Origin: Spongospora subterranea f. sp. subterranea
Taxonomy: Eukaryota > Endomyxa: Phytomyxea > Phytomyxea > Plasmodiophorida
Assembly: GCA_049724395.1 (NCBI GenBank)
Contig: JAUGWO010000043.1
Coordinates: 1-39,365, forward strand
Direction: 5' to 3'
Length of the DNA: 39,365 nucleotides
Below the pieces are notes generated by a model. It was not told the DNA's origin. It saw only the letters and a program-made list of their open reading frames with translations, and did no database searches. Below, piece after piece: positions 1-9,276 of this stretch (position 1 is its first letter; each line of letters starts with the position of its first letter). Position numbers and translations under genes: made by a program.

Positions 1-3
1 CTA

Positions 4-3000
4 ATGCTCATAACAGATATACAGAAATGGATAGAGAACACGTTACCAAAGTCACGTGATGTAACGCCATGGACCAAAACAATTTACTTGTTACATCACA
101 AGCATGGGAAACCATCAACACCAATGAGACATCAAGACTTGAACCATTATGGGACCCTTTTCCCTATAGAAACAACGGCTAGTGAATGGAATAATAGCGG
201 TATGATGACACCAGACAAATGTGACCTTTACATTGATCAGTACAAATTATCAAACAAAACAGACAGCTCAGCAACGCAAAATGTTAGAAATGATAATTTC
301 AAACAGCAATTTATGATAAAACCATCGCTAGACAAAACGATGAGACACGATAAAAACATAAATCCGAAAAGGCACCGATCATGCGACGATTCCGACGACC
401 AACCCACTCAACGTGCTAAATATGAAAAACATCAAACGCACTCTAAACAAATCTGCACAAAAAAGCGAACATTGCTGATAGATAAGGACGGCACTGAAAC
501 GCAGTATAAAAGACGGCTTACCAACAGCGAGCGCCAATGCAAAGAAGTTGCAGACAATGAAACAGCGCGAAAAACAGCCTCAAAACAGACACCAACAAGC
601 CAGATGAGCCACTACGAACTCACCAAATTGATCGGAAATATACTAGAACCAGACAACAAGGAAGACAATATAGCAGACACATCGGACAAAAACCTGAACG
701 GAACTAAAACACACAAACGGCAGATGAAAATAACTCAATATTTCATGAAAACCAATACCAAAACCAGAAAAATAAGAACAACCAGGAGCTTAAAAATCGC
801 TCAATGGAACGCCTGCTCCCTAAGCGAACAAAAATCAAAAGAACTGTCTCGATTTGCTAACACCAACCGCGTCGATGTAATATGTATATCAGAACTTCAC
901 CATAGACGCCAAGTAGACGATTTCCCAAACCACGAAGCCGATGACCGGTACACCCAAGCTGGAATTTTTTGGAGGCACCATGTAAATGTAGATGTGATGC
1001 GCATTCCTGCAATACAAACGTTTGGGAACGACGGAATCATGACACAAATAGTAAAAATATATAGTGAAATGATATTAATTCACATATATATACCACCGGA
1101 TATAGATCGAAATACTAGAAAAACATATTGGAAACAAATCGGCAAATTCGTAGAAATGCGAGATGAACCGATACTTCTAACAGGTGACCTCAACACCAAA
1201 GATAGACGGTTTGGAATCCACCATGACGAAACTCACAAATACCTAGACAGCATATTGGAAGAATGCAAATTGATGAACAACCCGGAACGCCCAACAAGAG
1301 GAAACAACTCATTAGATATCACCATTGCCAATCGACAGATGGCAAAGGAGATCTTACAATGGGACGTGCACGCAGAGCTAGGCAGTGACCATTCACCGAC
1401 AACAATAGATACTACAATTAGAAGAAAATCGACGCAAAGGATTCCCCCTAGCCGTAAAAGAATACAACGAATTGACACACGAGCGACAACGAAAGCGTTA
1501 GAAGAGGAACTGCAGAATGTTGAAAGCAAGAACATGGGACTAACAGCTTTCATTGACCTATTGCAAAATAGCATTAAGCACAAATATGTTAGACAGAATA
1601 GATGCAAATTCTGGACCACGAAACTCAAAATTGCGTTAAACTTGCGAAATAAACTCAAGCGCAAACACCAGGAAGCCATACTGAAATGCAAAAGCCAGCA
1701 ATTTATTGCACGGCAGCACACCGAAATGCGAAAAGCGGAAATATCATTGAGGAAACAATTTCAGAAAGCGAAAAATGCAAGCCTTAGAACGGAAGTTAAA
1801 CAGGCATGTATGGACGAAACAGGAGCCAAAATATGGAGCCTGGTAAAGAAGATAAGTCCTAAAACCAACAAACGGAGACGAAAGTACGAAACACAGAAAG
1901 TTGATGCAAAAGATGAAGCGGAAAAAATAGCTGACAGTTTTGAGGCAATCTACAGCGAAGCAGACCTTAACCTCAATGAGCATGAACAGCGTGAACACGA
2001 TCTACTCATTGAAAAACTATGGAAAGAGAGAATCTCTCAACCACCGGAAAAGATTACTTTGAGAGAGCTAGAAAGGGCAGTTGTTAAGGCCAATAGGAAA
2101 TCAGCAGGAGGAATTGATGGAATACCGAATAGTCTCATCAAAGAATTATGCAAAAATGATATGAACAAATACGCGTTGCTGAATTCAATTAATAACGATA
2201 TTATAGATTTAGGATACTTCCCACAAGATATGAAAATAGCGAAAATCAGACCATTACCTAAAGATAAACCAGGTGAATATAGACCGATATCATTATTGCC
2301 TAATATAGCCAAACTGGTAGAAGGGATTATTGAACACAGAATAAGACACCAAGCGGAAAAGCACATACCTGATAACCAATTCGGGTGCAGACCCGCTCAT
2401 AGTACTACGCATGCATTGTTAAGATTGCTGCATAATGCAGGATTAGCAGCTGCTAAAGAACAACAATTCGCCCTAATTGTATATGACTTTATGAAAGCCT
2501 TTGACAGAGTACAGAGAACACTACTAGTACGAAAGATGAGAAATATGGGAATAGACTCATACCTAATATTATTGATCGACCAATGGTTGACAAAGCGAAT
2601 ATTCCACGTGTGCCACAGGAAAAATATTACAGAGCCGCATTATCAAGAGAACGGAATCCCTCAAGGATCCAGTATTAGCGTCTTATTATGGATTATATAT
2701 ATCTACGATGCACCAATAGAAACGGTCAATAGTAATGTTTATGTAGATGATACCACACAATGGGCAACAGATTCAACCAAATGGGAAGTAAAAAATCAAC
2801 TGAGGGCAGAGAGTTCAAAGCTGCAAAGCTGGTGCACAGCAAACCACATTAAGATACAATGGCTGAAAACCCACTTATTATTCAATGAACATGCTCATAG
2901 AGACCAAATAACTGTCAACGAGCATAAAATCAAAACAACAGACACAATCAAGTATTTAGGGGCAACCTTAAGAGCAAATGATGAGAATCACCACTCAACA

Positions 3001-4524
3001 ATCAAAATCGATCTCAAAGAAGTAGCAAAGGACATTAAAACCAGATGCAAATTAATGAGAGGGCTACGAAAATATGAAATTCCAGTTTCGACCTTTCAAA
3101 AAATATGTCGAGGATTCATAGGCGGAAAACTCAATTACTACCTGCCATGGCTTGCAGCGGAAATACACCAAACCATGAAGACCACTCTGAACCCGATGGA
3201 AATTGCATATAGAGACTATATGAGAACATATACAGGATGTTTCCCATCGACACCAATCCCATTATTACATGCGATATCACGATTCCCATTATTAAAGGAT
3301 AGAATAATCACAGAGACAACAATGACAGTACTTTCAGCACAGGCAAATGGCACATTATTAGGAAGTGAATATGCTGCCTGGAATGGAGATGGCGATGGAT
3401 GGACCCCATTAGGGGAGGTATGGAAAGCACTCAAAGAGAGAGTACCTGACACATATGATGCAGTTCATACTAGGACTGATATACCAGCACGAATATTGGA
3501 GGGATTATATAAGGTCAAATACCATTCCTCAAATAGGGAAAAAGCAATCAAAAAACACAAAAAAGGAAAGCTATTGCCGACAAACCCAGATATCGAACTA
3601 TGGACAGATGGGAGTTTTAATAAGGATGTTGGCGGAGGAGCGGCAGCTCTGCTAATTGATTATACAAATAGAGATGAAAAAGGCGAGACCAACGAAGAGA
3701 TAATTACCGTTAAACTAGGAACAGAAGTGACATCATCATATGAATGTGAGATTATTGCACTGAATAGTGGACTAGATATAGCTGTAGACCAGAACTATGA
3801 GGGAAGACATATCCACATAATGACAGATTCCTTATCATGGATGAGTCAACTACAATCCTTACCGATAAAACCAAGGAGAGTGAACGCTATCGTTGCGGAA
3901 TGTGCAGATAAATTAGCGAAATTAACAAAAGAAAACATGGTGGATATACACTTTATACCAAGTCACGTGGAAAACGACAACAATAATGAAGACGAGATGA
4001 AAGTCCCCATAGGACACAGCGATGACATTGATCAACTAGCAAAGCAAGCATCGATGGACGGCGATGAAATTCAACATGACCCATTTATATCATCGTTCAA
4101 ACTGCATCTTAAGAAAAGAGAGAGAGAAAACCTTAAAGATTACATCAAAGAACGAGTTCAAGCTAGCAGATTCAAAGGATACCCAGAAAGGGATAAATTT
4201 AAGATATTAATGACGCTAAACGAAAGGAAGATTGAACCTACAACCCCGCTTCTCAACAGAGCAAGAACTGGGCACTCTTGTGCAAGAAATCACCTGAAGA
4301 ACCTGAATATGGATGACAGTAACATATGCAGATGGTGTAATACGGAAATAGAGACGATTGAACATCAGGTGTTACACTGCAAGGCGTTACAAGGAAAGTT
4401 GAGTAAAGTCAGGAAAGAGTACAAAGGTTTGAACACCTCATCATTTGAAAATGCACTGTGGGAATACCCGCAAGAAATGAACAGGATCCTAAGAAGGGCA
4501 GTGAAAAAGAGGTGCTACATCTAG
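4..4524 (+). CDS. LINE polyprotein: endonuclease, reverse transcriptase, RNase H
   Basis: A 1506-residue open frame encodes a non-LTR retrotransposon protein that nicks target DNA and copies its own RNA into the genome. Residues 1-260 are basic and low in complexity. An APE-type endonuclease follows: QWNAC near 264, SELHH near 296, TGDLN near 393 and GSDHS near 460. The reverse transcriptase has YRPISLLPN near 760, FMKAFD near 829, GIPQGSS near 884 and the catalytic YVDD near 912. The RNase H shows WTDGS near 1200, an E near 1247, MTDS near 1274 and HSDD near 1338. A C-terminal CX2CX8HX4C knuckle starts at 1442. Endonuclease plus RT plus RNase H matches the I-like group of LINEs. All catalytic motifs are present and there is no internal stop, so this copy is young. 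The frame starts four bases into the window, so the true start and the 5' UTR may lie outside. The last codons overlap a local duplication and may not be the original C-terminus. Confidence 0.93.
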   Translation: MLITDIQKWIENTLPKSRDVTPWTKTIYLLHHKHGKPSTPMRHQDLNHYGTLFPIETTASEWNNSGMMTPDKCDLYIDQYKLSNKTDSSATQNVRNDNFKQQFMIKPSLDKTMRHDKNINPKRHRSCDDSDDQPTQRAKYEKHQTHSKQICTKKRTLLIDKDGTETQYKRRLTNSERQCKEVADNETARKTASKQTPTSQMSHYELTKLIGNILEPDNKEDNIADTSDKNLNGTKTHKRQMKITQYFMKTNTKTRKIRTTRSLKIAQWNACSLSEQKSKELSRFANTNRVDVICISELHHRRQVDDFPNHEADDRYTQAGIFWRHHVNVDVMRIPAIQTFGNDGIMTQIVKIYSEMILIHIYIPPDIDRNTRKTYWKQIGKFVEMRDEPILLTGDLNTKDRRFGIHHDETHKYLDSILEECKLMNNPERPTRGNNSLDITIANRQMAKEILQWDVHAELGSDHSPTTIDTTIRRKSTQRIPPSRKRIQRIDTRATTKALEEELQNVESKNMGLTAFIDLLQNSIKHKYVRQNRCKFWTTKLKIALNLRNKLKRKHQEAILKCKSQQFIARQHTEMRKAEISLRKQFQKAKNASLRTEVKQACMDETGAKIWSLVKKISPKTNKRRRKYETQKVDAKDEAEKIADSFEAIYSEADLNLNEHEQREHDLLIEKLWKERISQPPEKITLRELERAVVKANRKSAGGIDGIPNSLIKELCKNDMNKYALLNSINNDIIDLGYFPQDMKIAKIRPLPKDKPGEYRPISLLPNIAKLVEGIIEHRIRHQAEKHIPDNQFGCRPAHSTTHALLRLLHNAGLAAAKEQQFALIVYDFMKAFDRVQRTLLVRKMRNMGIDSYLILLIDQWLTKRIFHVCHRKNITEPHYQENGIPQGSSISVLLWIIYIYDAPIETVNSNVYVDDTTQWATDSTKWEVKNQLRAESSKLQSWCTANHIKIQWLKTHLLFNEHAHRDQITVNEHKIKTTDTIKYLGATLRANDENHHSTIKIDLKEVAKDIKTRCKLMRGLRKYEIPVSTFQKICRGFIGGKLNYYLPWLAAEIHQTMKTTLNPMEIAYRDYMRTYTGCFPSTPIPLLHAISRFPLLKDRIITETTMTVLSAQANGTLLGSEYAAWNGDGDGWTPLGEVWKALKERVPDTYDAVHTRTDIPARILEGLYKVKYHSSNREKAIKKHKKGKLLPTNPDIELWTDGSFNKDVGGGAAALLIDYTNRDEKGETNEEIITVKLGTEVTSSYECEIIALNSGLDIAVDQNYEGRHIHIMTDSLSWMSQLQSLPIKPRRVNAIVAECADKLAKLTKENMVDIHFIPSHVENDNNNEDEMKVPIGHSDDIDQLAKQASMDGDEIQHDPFISSFKLHLKKRERENLKDYIKERVQASRFKGYPERDKFKILMTLNERKIEPTTPLLNRARTGHSCARNHLKNLNMDDSNICRWCNTEIETIEHQVLHCKALQGKLSKVRKEYKGLNTSSFENALWEYPQEMNRILRRAVKKRCYI

Positions 4525-4611
4525 AACCACAGGAACCCGAATCCGAATACACGAGCAGAAAATGCACTGTGGGAATACCCGCAAAAAATGAACAGGATCC
4601 TAAGAAGGGCA
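4447..4611 (+). repeat. tandem duplication over the LINE C-terminus
   Basis: Bases 4447-4500 recur almost unchanged at about 4557-4611; the repeat offset is 111 bases, a multiple of three. The first copy is in the reading frame, while the second lies after the stop at 4524. The second LINE has only one copy of the corresponding end and its frame runs on further, so the duplication probably altered the C-terminus of this copy. Confidence 0.8.
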
Positions 4612-5089
4612 GACGGCGATCGAGACAGTGAGAGAGAGGAGGCAGCCTAGATAAATATTTTCCGAAGAGGAGTAAAACCTCGATAAAAAATCAGCTACCT
4701 AACCGTAGCGAAGAGGTGCTACCTCTCTAAATACAGGCCGAAGAGGAGGACAACCTCTATGCAAAAACCGAGCTGTCTAGTAAGGATGCGACCTGGTTAG
4801 GCCAAAGGGTGTTCCTTAGGGAATTTTTAGTGTCCCGGATACAGAGTTTTCCGGGTACGTTTTTTAGTTGGGACGGATTATGTAGGACTATTCTAACCCC
4901 ACACTACCCTTTGCGTCGACCAAAATGCTGAACTACCGGCGAAGGTCTATATTTCGGGTGCGAGCCTGATACTGGGAGGAGCTTCTGAGACGCGAGTCGA
5001 AGAAACGAATCTTGGCCCAATAGCCGTGGGACCGGCCGACCTGCATGAAAAGTGCAAACTCAATCACAAAAAAAAAAAAAAAAAAAAAA
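4525..5089 (+). other. 3' UTR and poly(A) tail of the first LINE
   Basis: No gene is seen here. The stretch starts with a duplicated copy of the end of the reading frame (about 4557-4611), then holds three small hairpins of the form AGAGG-loop-CCTCT. Next comes a segment shared with the second LINE (GGTGTTCCTTAGGGAATTT, repeated near 8043 with one change). It closes with AAACTCAATCAC and a run of about 21 A (to 5089). The second LINE ends in the same AACTCAATCAC plus A-run, which identifies this as the family's 3' end. Confidence 0.85.
4666..4758 (+). other. cluster of AGAGG/CCTCT hairpins in the LINE 3' UTR
   Basis: Three short inverted repeats lie close together: GAGG-AGTAAAA-CCTC at 4667-4681, AGAGG-TGCTA-CCTCT at 4712-4726, and AGAGG-AGGACAAC-class loop-CCTCT at 4742-4758. 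A weaker version sits at the end of the coding frame near 4510-4522. The second LINE has two equivalents at 7950-7965 and 7976-7993. Recurrence in diverged copies suggests that the RNA fold matters, possibly for recognition by the reverse transcriptase; that role is inference. Confidence 0.65.
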
Positions 5090-5868
5090 CAACCGAAACA
5101 CAAATTACAAAGAGAAAAGAAGCACTAAACAAGGCGGCGATCGAATTAAGGAAACAATATGTCAAAGCCAAAAACAAACATTTAACAAAATGGTCAAAAC
5201 AGCATGTGAGGATAAGACAGGAGCACAAATCTGGAGCCTGATAAAACAGATCAGCCCAAAAACAAATAAACGAAGAAAGAATTACGAAACATTCACCAAT
5301 GAAGCGAAAGAAGGTGGAGAACATCTCCTCGAGATTTGAAAAAATTTATAGCTCACCAGATCTCGAACTGACTGAAATAGAAAAATCAGAGCACGAGCTA
5401 CTACTGGCAGAATTATTGAAAGAACGACTGGAAAAACCAACAACAAATATTACTTTGAGAGAGCTGGAAAGAGCAGTTAAAAAAGCCAACAGCAAATCTC
5501 CGCTGGAGGAATAGACGGAATCCCCAACAGTCTGATTAAACATATGTGCACAATCACATAATCAAGGACAGATTCCTGAAAGCAATCAATTCCGACATCA
5601 TCGGCATTGGGTGCTTTCCACAGGAAATGAAGATCGCCAAATACGGCCAATACCCAAAGCGAAACCAGGAGAATATGGACCGATATCATTATTGCCAAAC
5701 ATAGCAAAGATTGTGGAAGGAATAAATGAACATAGAATAAGACAACTAGCGAGCGAGCACATATCCGATAACCAATCTGGATGTCGGCCAGCACACAGCA
5801 CAGCCCATGCATTGTTAAGACTGCTACATAATGCAGGATTAGCGGCGGCATAAGATCAACAATTCGCC

Positions 5869-7041
5869 ATGATAGTATACGACTTCATGAAGGCATTCGA
5901 TAGAGTGCAACGAACACTGATAATCCAGAAAATGAGGAGAATGGGGATAGATCCATATTTGATATTACTGATTAATGACTGGCTAACAAACAGAATCTTT
6001 GAGGTGAATTATAGAAACACCAATTCTGAATTACATAGTCAGGCGCATGGTATTCCACAGGGATCCAGTATAAGTGTATTGCTGTGGATAATCTACATAT
6101 ATGACGTCCCTATAGAGACTAATAACAGTAATGTGTATGTGGATGACACAACACAATGGGCAATTGAAGACACAAAACAGGAAGTACTTAAATTGAGAAG
6201 TGATAGCATCAAACTACAGCAATGGTGTAAAGACAGCAGGATCAAAATCCAATGGCTCAACACAAACATTCTATTCAACGAATACTCACCCACAGACAAA
6301 TTAACTATTAATGGACAAACGATCCAGACAACAAAAACAGTGCAATATCTCGGAGCAACGCTAAACGCCAATAACGAAAATAACCACTCAACTTTCACAA
6401 TTCAACTGACAGAAGTGGCCAATGATATCAGGAAAAGATGTAAACTGGTACGAGAAATGAGAAAATACCGGATACCATACAGAACATATCAACAGATATG
6501 TAGAGGATTTATAGGAGGGAAACTGAACTATTACCTACCCTGGTTGGCAGGTGAAATCAACAAGAACATGAGTAGGACATTGCGACCCATTGAGACAGCA
6601 TATAAGGACTATATGAGAACATATACAGGGTGCTTCAAATCAACACCAATCCCTATATTACATGCAATATCAGGATTCCCAATATTGAGAGATAGAATCA
6701 TCACAGAAACAACAATGACAGTACTTGCTGCACAGGCCAATGGGACATTATTGGGCAGAAAATACACTGAATGGAATGGAGATGGATGGACATTACTTGG
6801 AGAAGTCTGGAAAACACTCAGAGAGAGAATGCCAGAAGGATTCGAGAACATTCATGCGAGAACAGAAATATCGCCAGATATCCTTGAGGGTCTATATAAG
6901 GTTAGATTTCACAAATCAAATAGGAAGAAAGCAATCAAGAAACACAAAAAAGGAAAACTTCTACCAAAAATCCAGACATCGAGCTATGGACGGATGGAAG
7001 TTTCAAGCCTGAACAGGGTGGAGGTGCAGCAGCACTTCTGA
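5869..7041 (+). pseudogene. LINE reverse transcriptase remnant
   Basis: A 390-residue open stretch covers the RT core from FMKAFDRVQ through GIPQGSSISV and YVDDT to the thumb region, ending where the frame slips just before the RNase H. Upstream RT fragments lie in other frames at about 5299-5853. Catalytic residues survive but the protein as a whole cannot be made from this copy. Confidence 0.88.
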
Positions 7042-7994
7042 TCGACAATCACAAAAGAAAGGAAATCCCCAAAACTGAGGCACACGAGATCGAATCAACA
7101 GCCAAATTAGGACCAAAAGTGACATCCTCGTATGAATGTGAAATTATCGCGTTGAGCATAGGACTGGATATAGCAATTAACCAAGATTACCGAGGCACAA
7201 ATATACACATTATGACAGATTCACTGTCATGGATGAACCAACTAAAATCACTACCGACAAAGCCAAGAAGAGTTAACGCCGTCGTTGCCGAATATGATAA
7301 AAAACTCGCTGAGCTAACCAACGAGAACCAAGTAGATATACACTTTATTCCTAGGCATGTGCCAGACAAGGTGAAGAATACATCGGTAGACCACCCCATT
7401 CAACAGCCAAAAACTCTCAACATAGGACGGAGCGAAGAGATAGAGGAAATCGCTAAACAAGCAATAGAAACAGGAGACACTATAGAACATGACCCGTTCT
7501 TATCATCGTTTAAACTTCAATTGAGGAAGACCGAAACCGAAAATCAAGACCAATATATTGAACGAAGCGTCAAACCAACCGGATTCGCTGGCTATCCAGA
7601 TGAATCACCCTACATGAAACGACAAAACAACAGCGATGAGAAAGCCAGCTGGCCGCAGCCGGAACTAAATCGAGCTAGAACTGGACACTCTTGTGCCCGA
7701 CAACATCTGAAAAACCTCCAAATAGAAGAGAGCGATTTATGCCGACACTGTTATGAACAGGTAGAAACTGTAGAGCATCAAGTATTACACTGTCCAGCAC
7801 TACAGTGCAAGTTACAACACAGCAGAGACGAATTCGACAAATTGCAGACAGATTATGAGACAGCACTATGGGCACATCCGGCGGAAATGAACCGAATCCT
7901 GAACAAGCAAGACGAAGAGGATGTTTTATCTGACGACAGTTATTTTCCAAGAGGAGAACACCTCTGGAAAAATCCCAGAGGAGAAAACCTCTGA
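6970..7994 (+). pseudogene. LINE RNase H and C-terminal knuckle remnant
   Basis: The RNase H begins near 6970 in one frame (IELWTDGSF) and continues from 7119 in another with SSYECEIIAL and MTDSLSWM. A C-terminal CX2CX8HX4C knuckle lies near 7740-7793 (CRHC...EHQVLHC). The frame ends at 7994 inside the hairpin region, further along than in the first LINE, which supports the idea that the first LINE's end was altered by duplication. Confidence 0.87.
7950..7993 (+). other. paired AGAGG/CCTCT hairpins at the end of the second LINE
   Basis: AGAGG-AGAACA-CCTCT at 7950-7965 and CAGAGG-AGAAAA-CCTCTG at 7976-7993 are the counterparts of the three hairpins in the first LINE. Here they overlap the last codons of the reading frame. 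Confidence 0.6.
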
Positions 7995-8324
7995 AAAAGA
8001 AATCAGCTGGTTTACGATGAAGGCGACATGTCCTACAGCAATGGTGTTCCTTAAGGAATTTCACCTGTGTCCCAATGGGTTTCGGGGCTTTAGTGAGTCG
8101 GGTCACCCCAACCTCACACTACCAGTGTTGTGGGTCAGAATGCTGAGCAACGCATTGCGAAGGTTCTTATCACAAACGTTGGAGTTTGTGCCCAGAGGAC
8201 GAGCCATCGTCGTCTGGCCCTAGAGTAGATATCGGTACTACAGACCTAACACAAAAGTGTTGAACTCAATCACAAAAAAAAAATCCTACTCCGTCCTCGT
8301 CCACTAACACGAAGGTCGACTACA

Positions 8325-8740
8325 GGTTATGTGGTTATGCTTAATGGAGGAACTGTAGCTTTCAAGAGTCTAGTCGACAGACGTCGTGTACTTTATCCTC
8401 CTGTAAGGCAGAAACTATTGCCGCATCTCTCGCTGGATGTGAAATTGTCTGGTTGCGTAATGTTTTACAAGAACTTGATTTCAGCAGTTAGGTGCTACTG
8501 TTTCAAATATGGATTCGCAAGGTTCCATATCGTTTCGTTAATAACGAAGACAAACATTCGAGGATGAAGCATATTGATCTTCGTGAACACTTTACCAGGG
8601 AATTAATTTCCCTGGAAAAATCAAGACGGCATATGTTTCTTCGTAAGAAAACAGAGCAGATACATTTACGAAAGCACTTCCCAAAGATAGATTCTTCTAT
8701 CTGAGGTCAAAACTAAATATCAAGGCCAAGGAGGGAAGTT
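8325..8740 (+). mobile_element. copia-type fossil: RNase H end and polypurine tract
   Basis: Short stretches in more than one frame match the end of a Ty1/copia polyprotein: an RNase H piece with ASLAGCEIVWLRN near 8420, and KHIDLREHFTREL near 8570, which corresponds to the conserved KHIDIRxHF motif. A purine-rich tract (AAGGAGGGAAG, about 8728-8738) followed by TTGAAATATATTAAGG looks like the start of a copia 3' LTR. The fragment is old and broken several times. Everything upstream of the RNase H is absent, and the two LINEs lie where it would be. Confidence 0.65.
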
Positions 8741-9276
8741 GAAATATATTAAGGGGTGCCTTGACGGAGTCCGAAGATTCACGAGGTCCGAAGATGTGTA
8801 TTCATATAGATAACTTTACGTTCTTACTGATACCGGATTAAGGACTCGTTTCGTGGCAAACTGGTGTTATTGTGGGTAGCTCCTCGTGACAACCAGGTCA
8901 CTCGGGTTTTACCTTGAATTTCGGATGGAAACACTGAAGCCATCGAAATGTGGTATTTTGACCACCCAAAGCATTTCAATACCGTCTTGAATTTTTTATG
9001 AAACGATTCACTCTGGTATAAGACAGATTTGGTGAACTCAGAACACCCAAACACGGTGAAGATTCCCAGTCTGGTCATGACATGGAGCTACCGCCTGGCA
9101 TTGGAACTAGGACATCACGAGCCGATGGTCGGGATAACAGGCTGGACGAGAGTGGGCAGTACAATTTTATAATCCACGGATTTCACGGACTAAAACCCAC
9201 GGACTATCAACCCGCGCAAGAGTTGTTAATATACCAGTGTCACTTGGGCATATTATTGATAAACGCCATTTCCATA
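8741..9276. other. possible copia LTR remnant and upstream region of the next gene
   Basis: I see no convincing coding sequence. The left part may be the body of the copia 3' LTR; its far end cannot be fixed without a second copy. An AT-rich TTTTATAAT at about 9164-9172, some 105 bases before the next gene's start codon, could be a promoter element, but this is weak. Confidence 0.35.

Larger units (their letters stand above)
5090..8281 (+). mobile_element. second LINE, 5'-truncated and decayed
   Basis: This copy begins directly after the A-run of the first LINE and matches it from about residue 570 on, so the N-terminal region and endonuclease are missing, as expected from incomplete reverse transcription. 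It keeps its own 3' UTR with the GGTGTTCCTTAAGGAATTT block, AACTCAATCAC and a short A-run (8272-8281). Its coding part is broken by several frameshifts and at least one stop (near 5240-5340, 5510, 5850 and 6965). The protein is clearly diverged from the first LINE, so the two belong to different subfamilies or ages. Confidence 0.9.

Noticed and set aside
1233-3452. Open frames on the minus strand under the first LINE
   Set aside because: They mirror the A-rich coding frame of the LINE and show no protein-family motifs.
8824-9078. An 84-residue minus-strand open frame
   Set aside because: No recognisable motif, no splice context, and it lies in the probable LTR or upstream region.
9082-9276. 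Earlier start (9082) for the helical-repeat gene
   Set aside because: The frame is open but the residues before 9277 look random, and starting at 9277 or 9280 puts the hydrophobic segment at the N-terminus as a proper leader.
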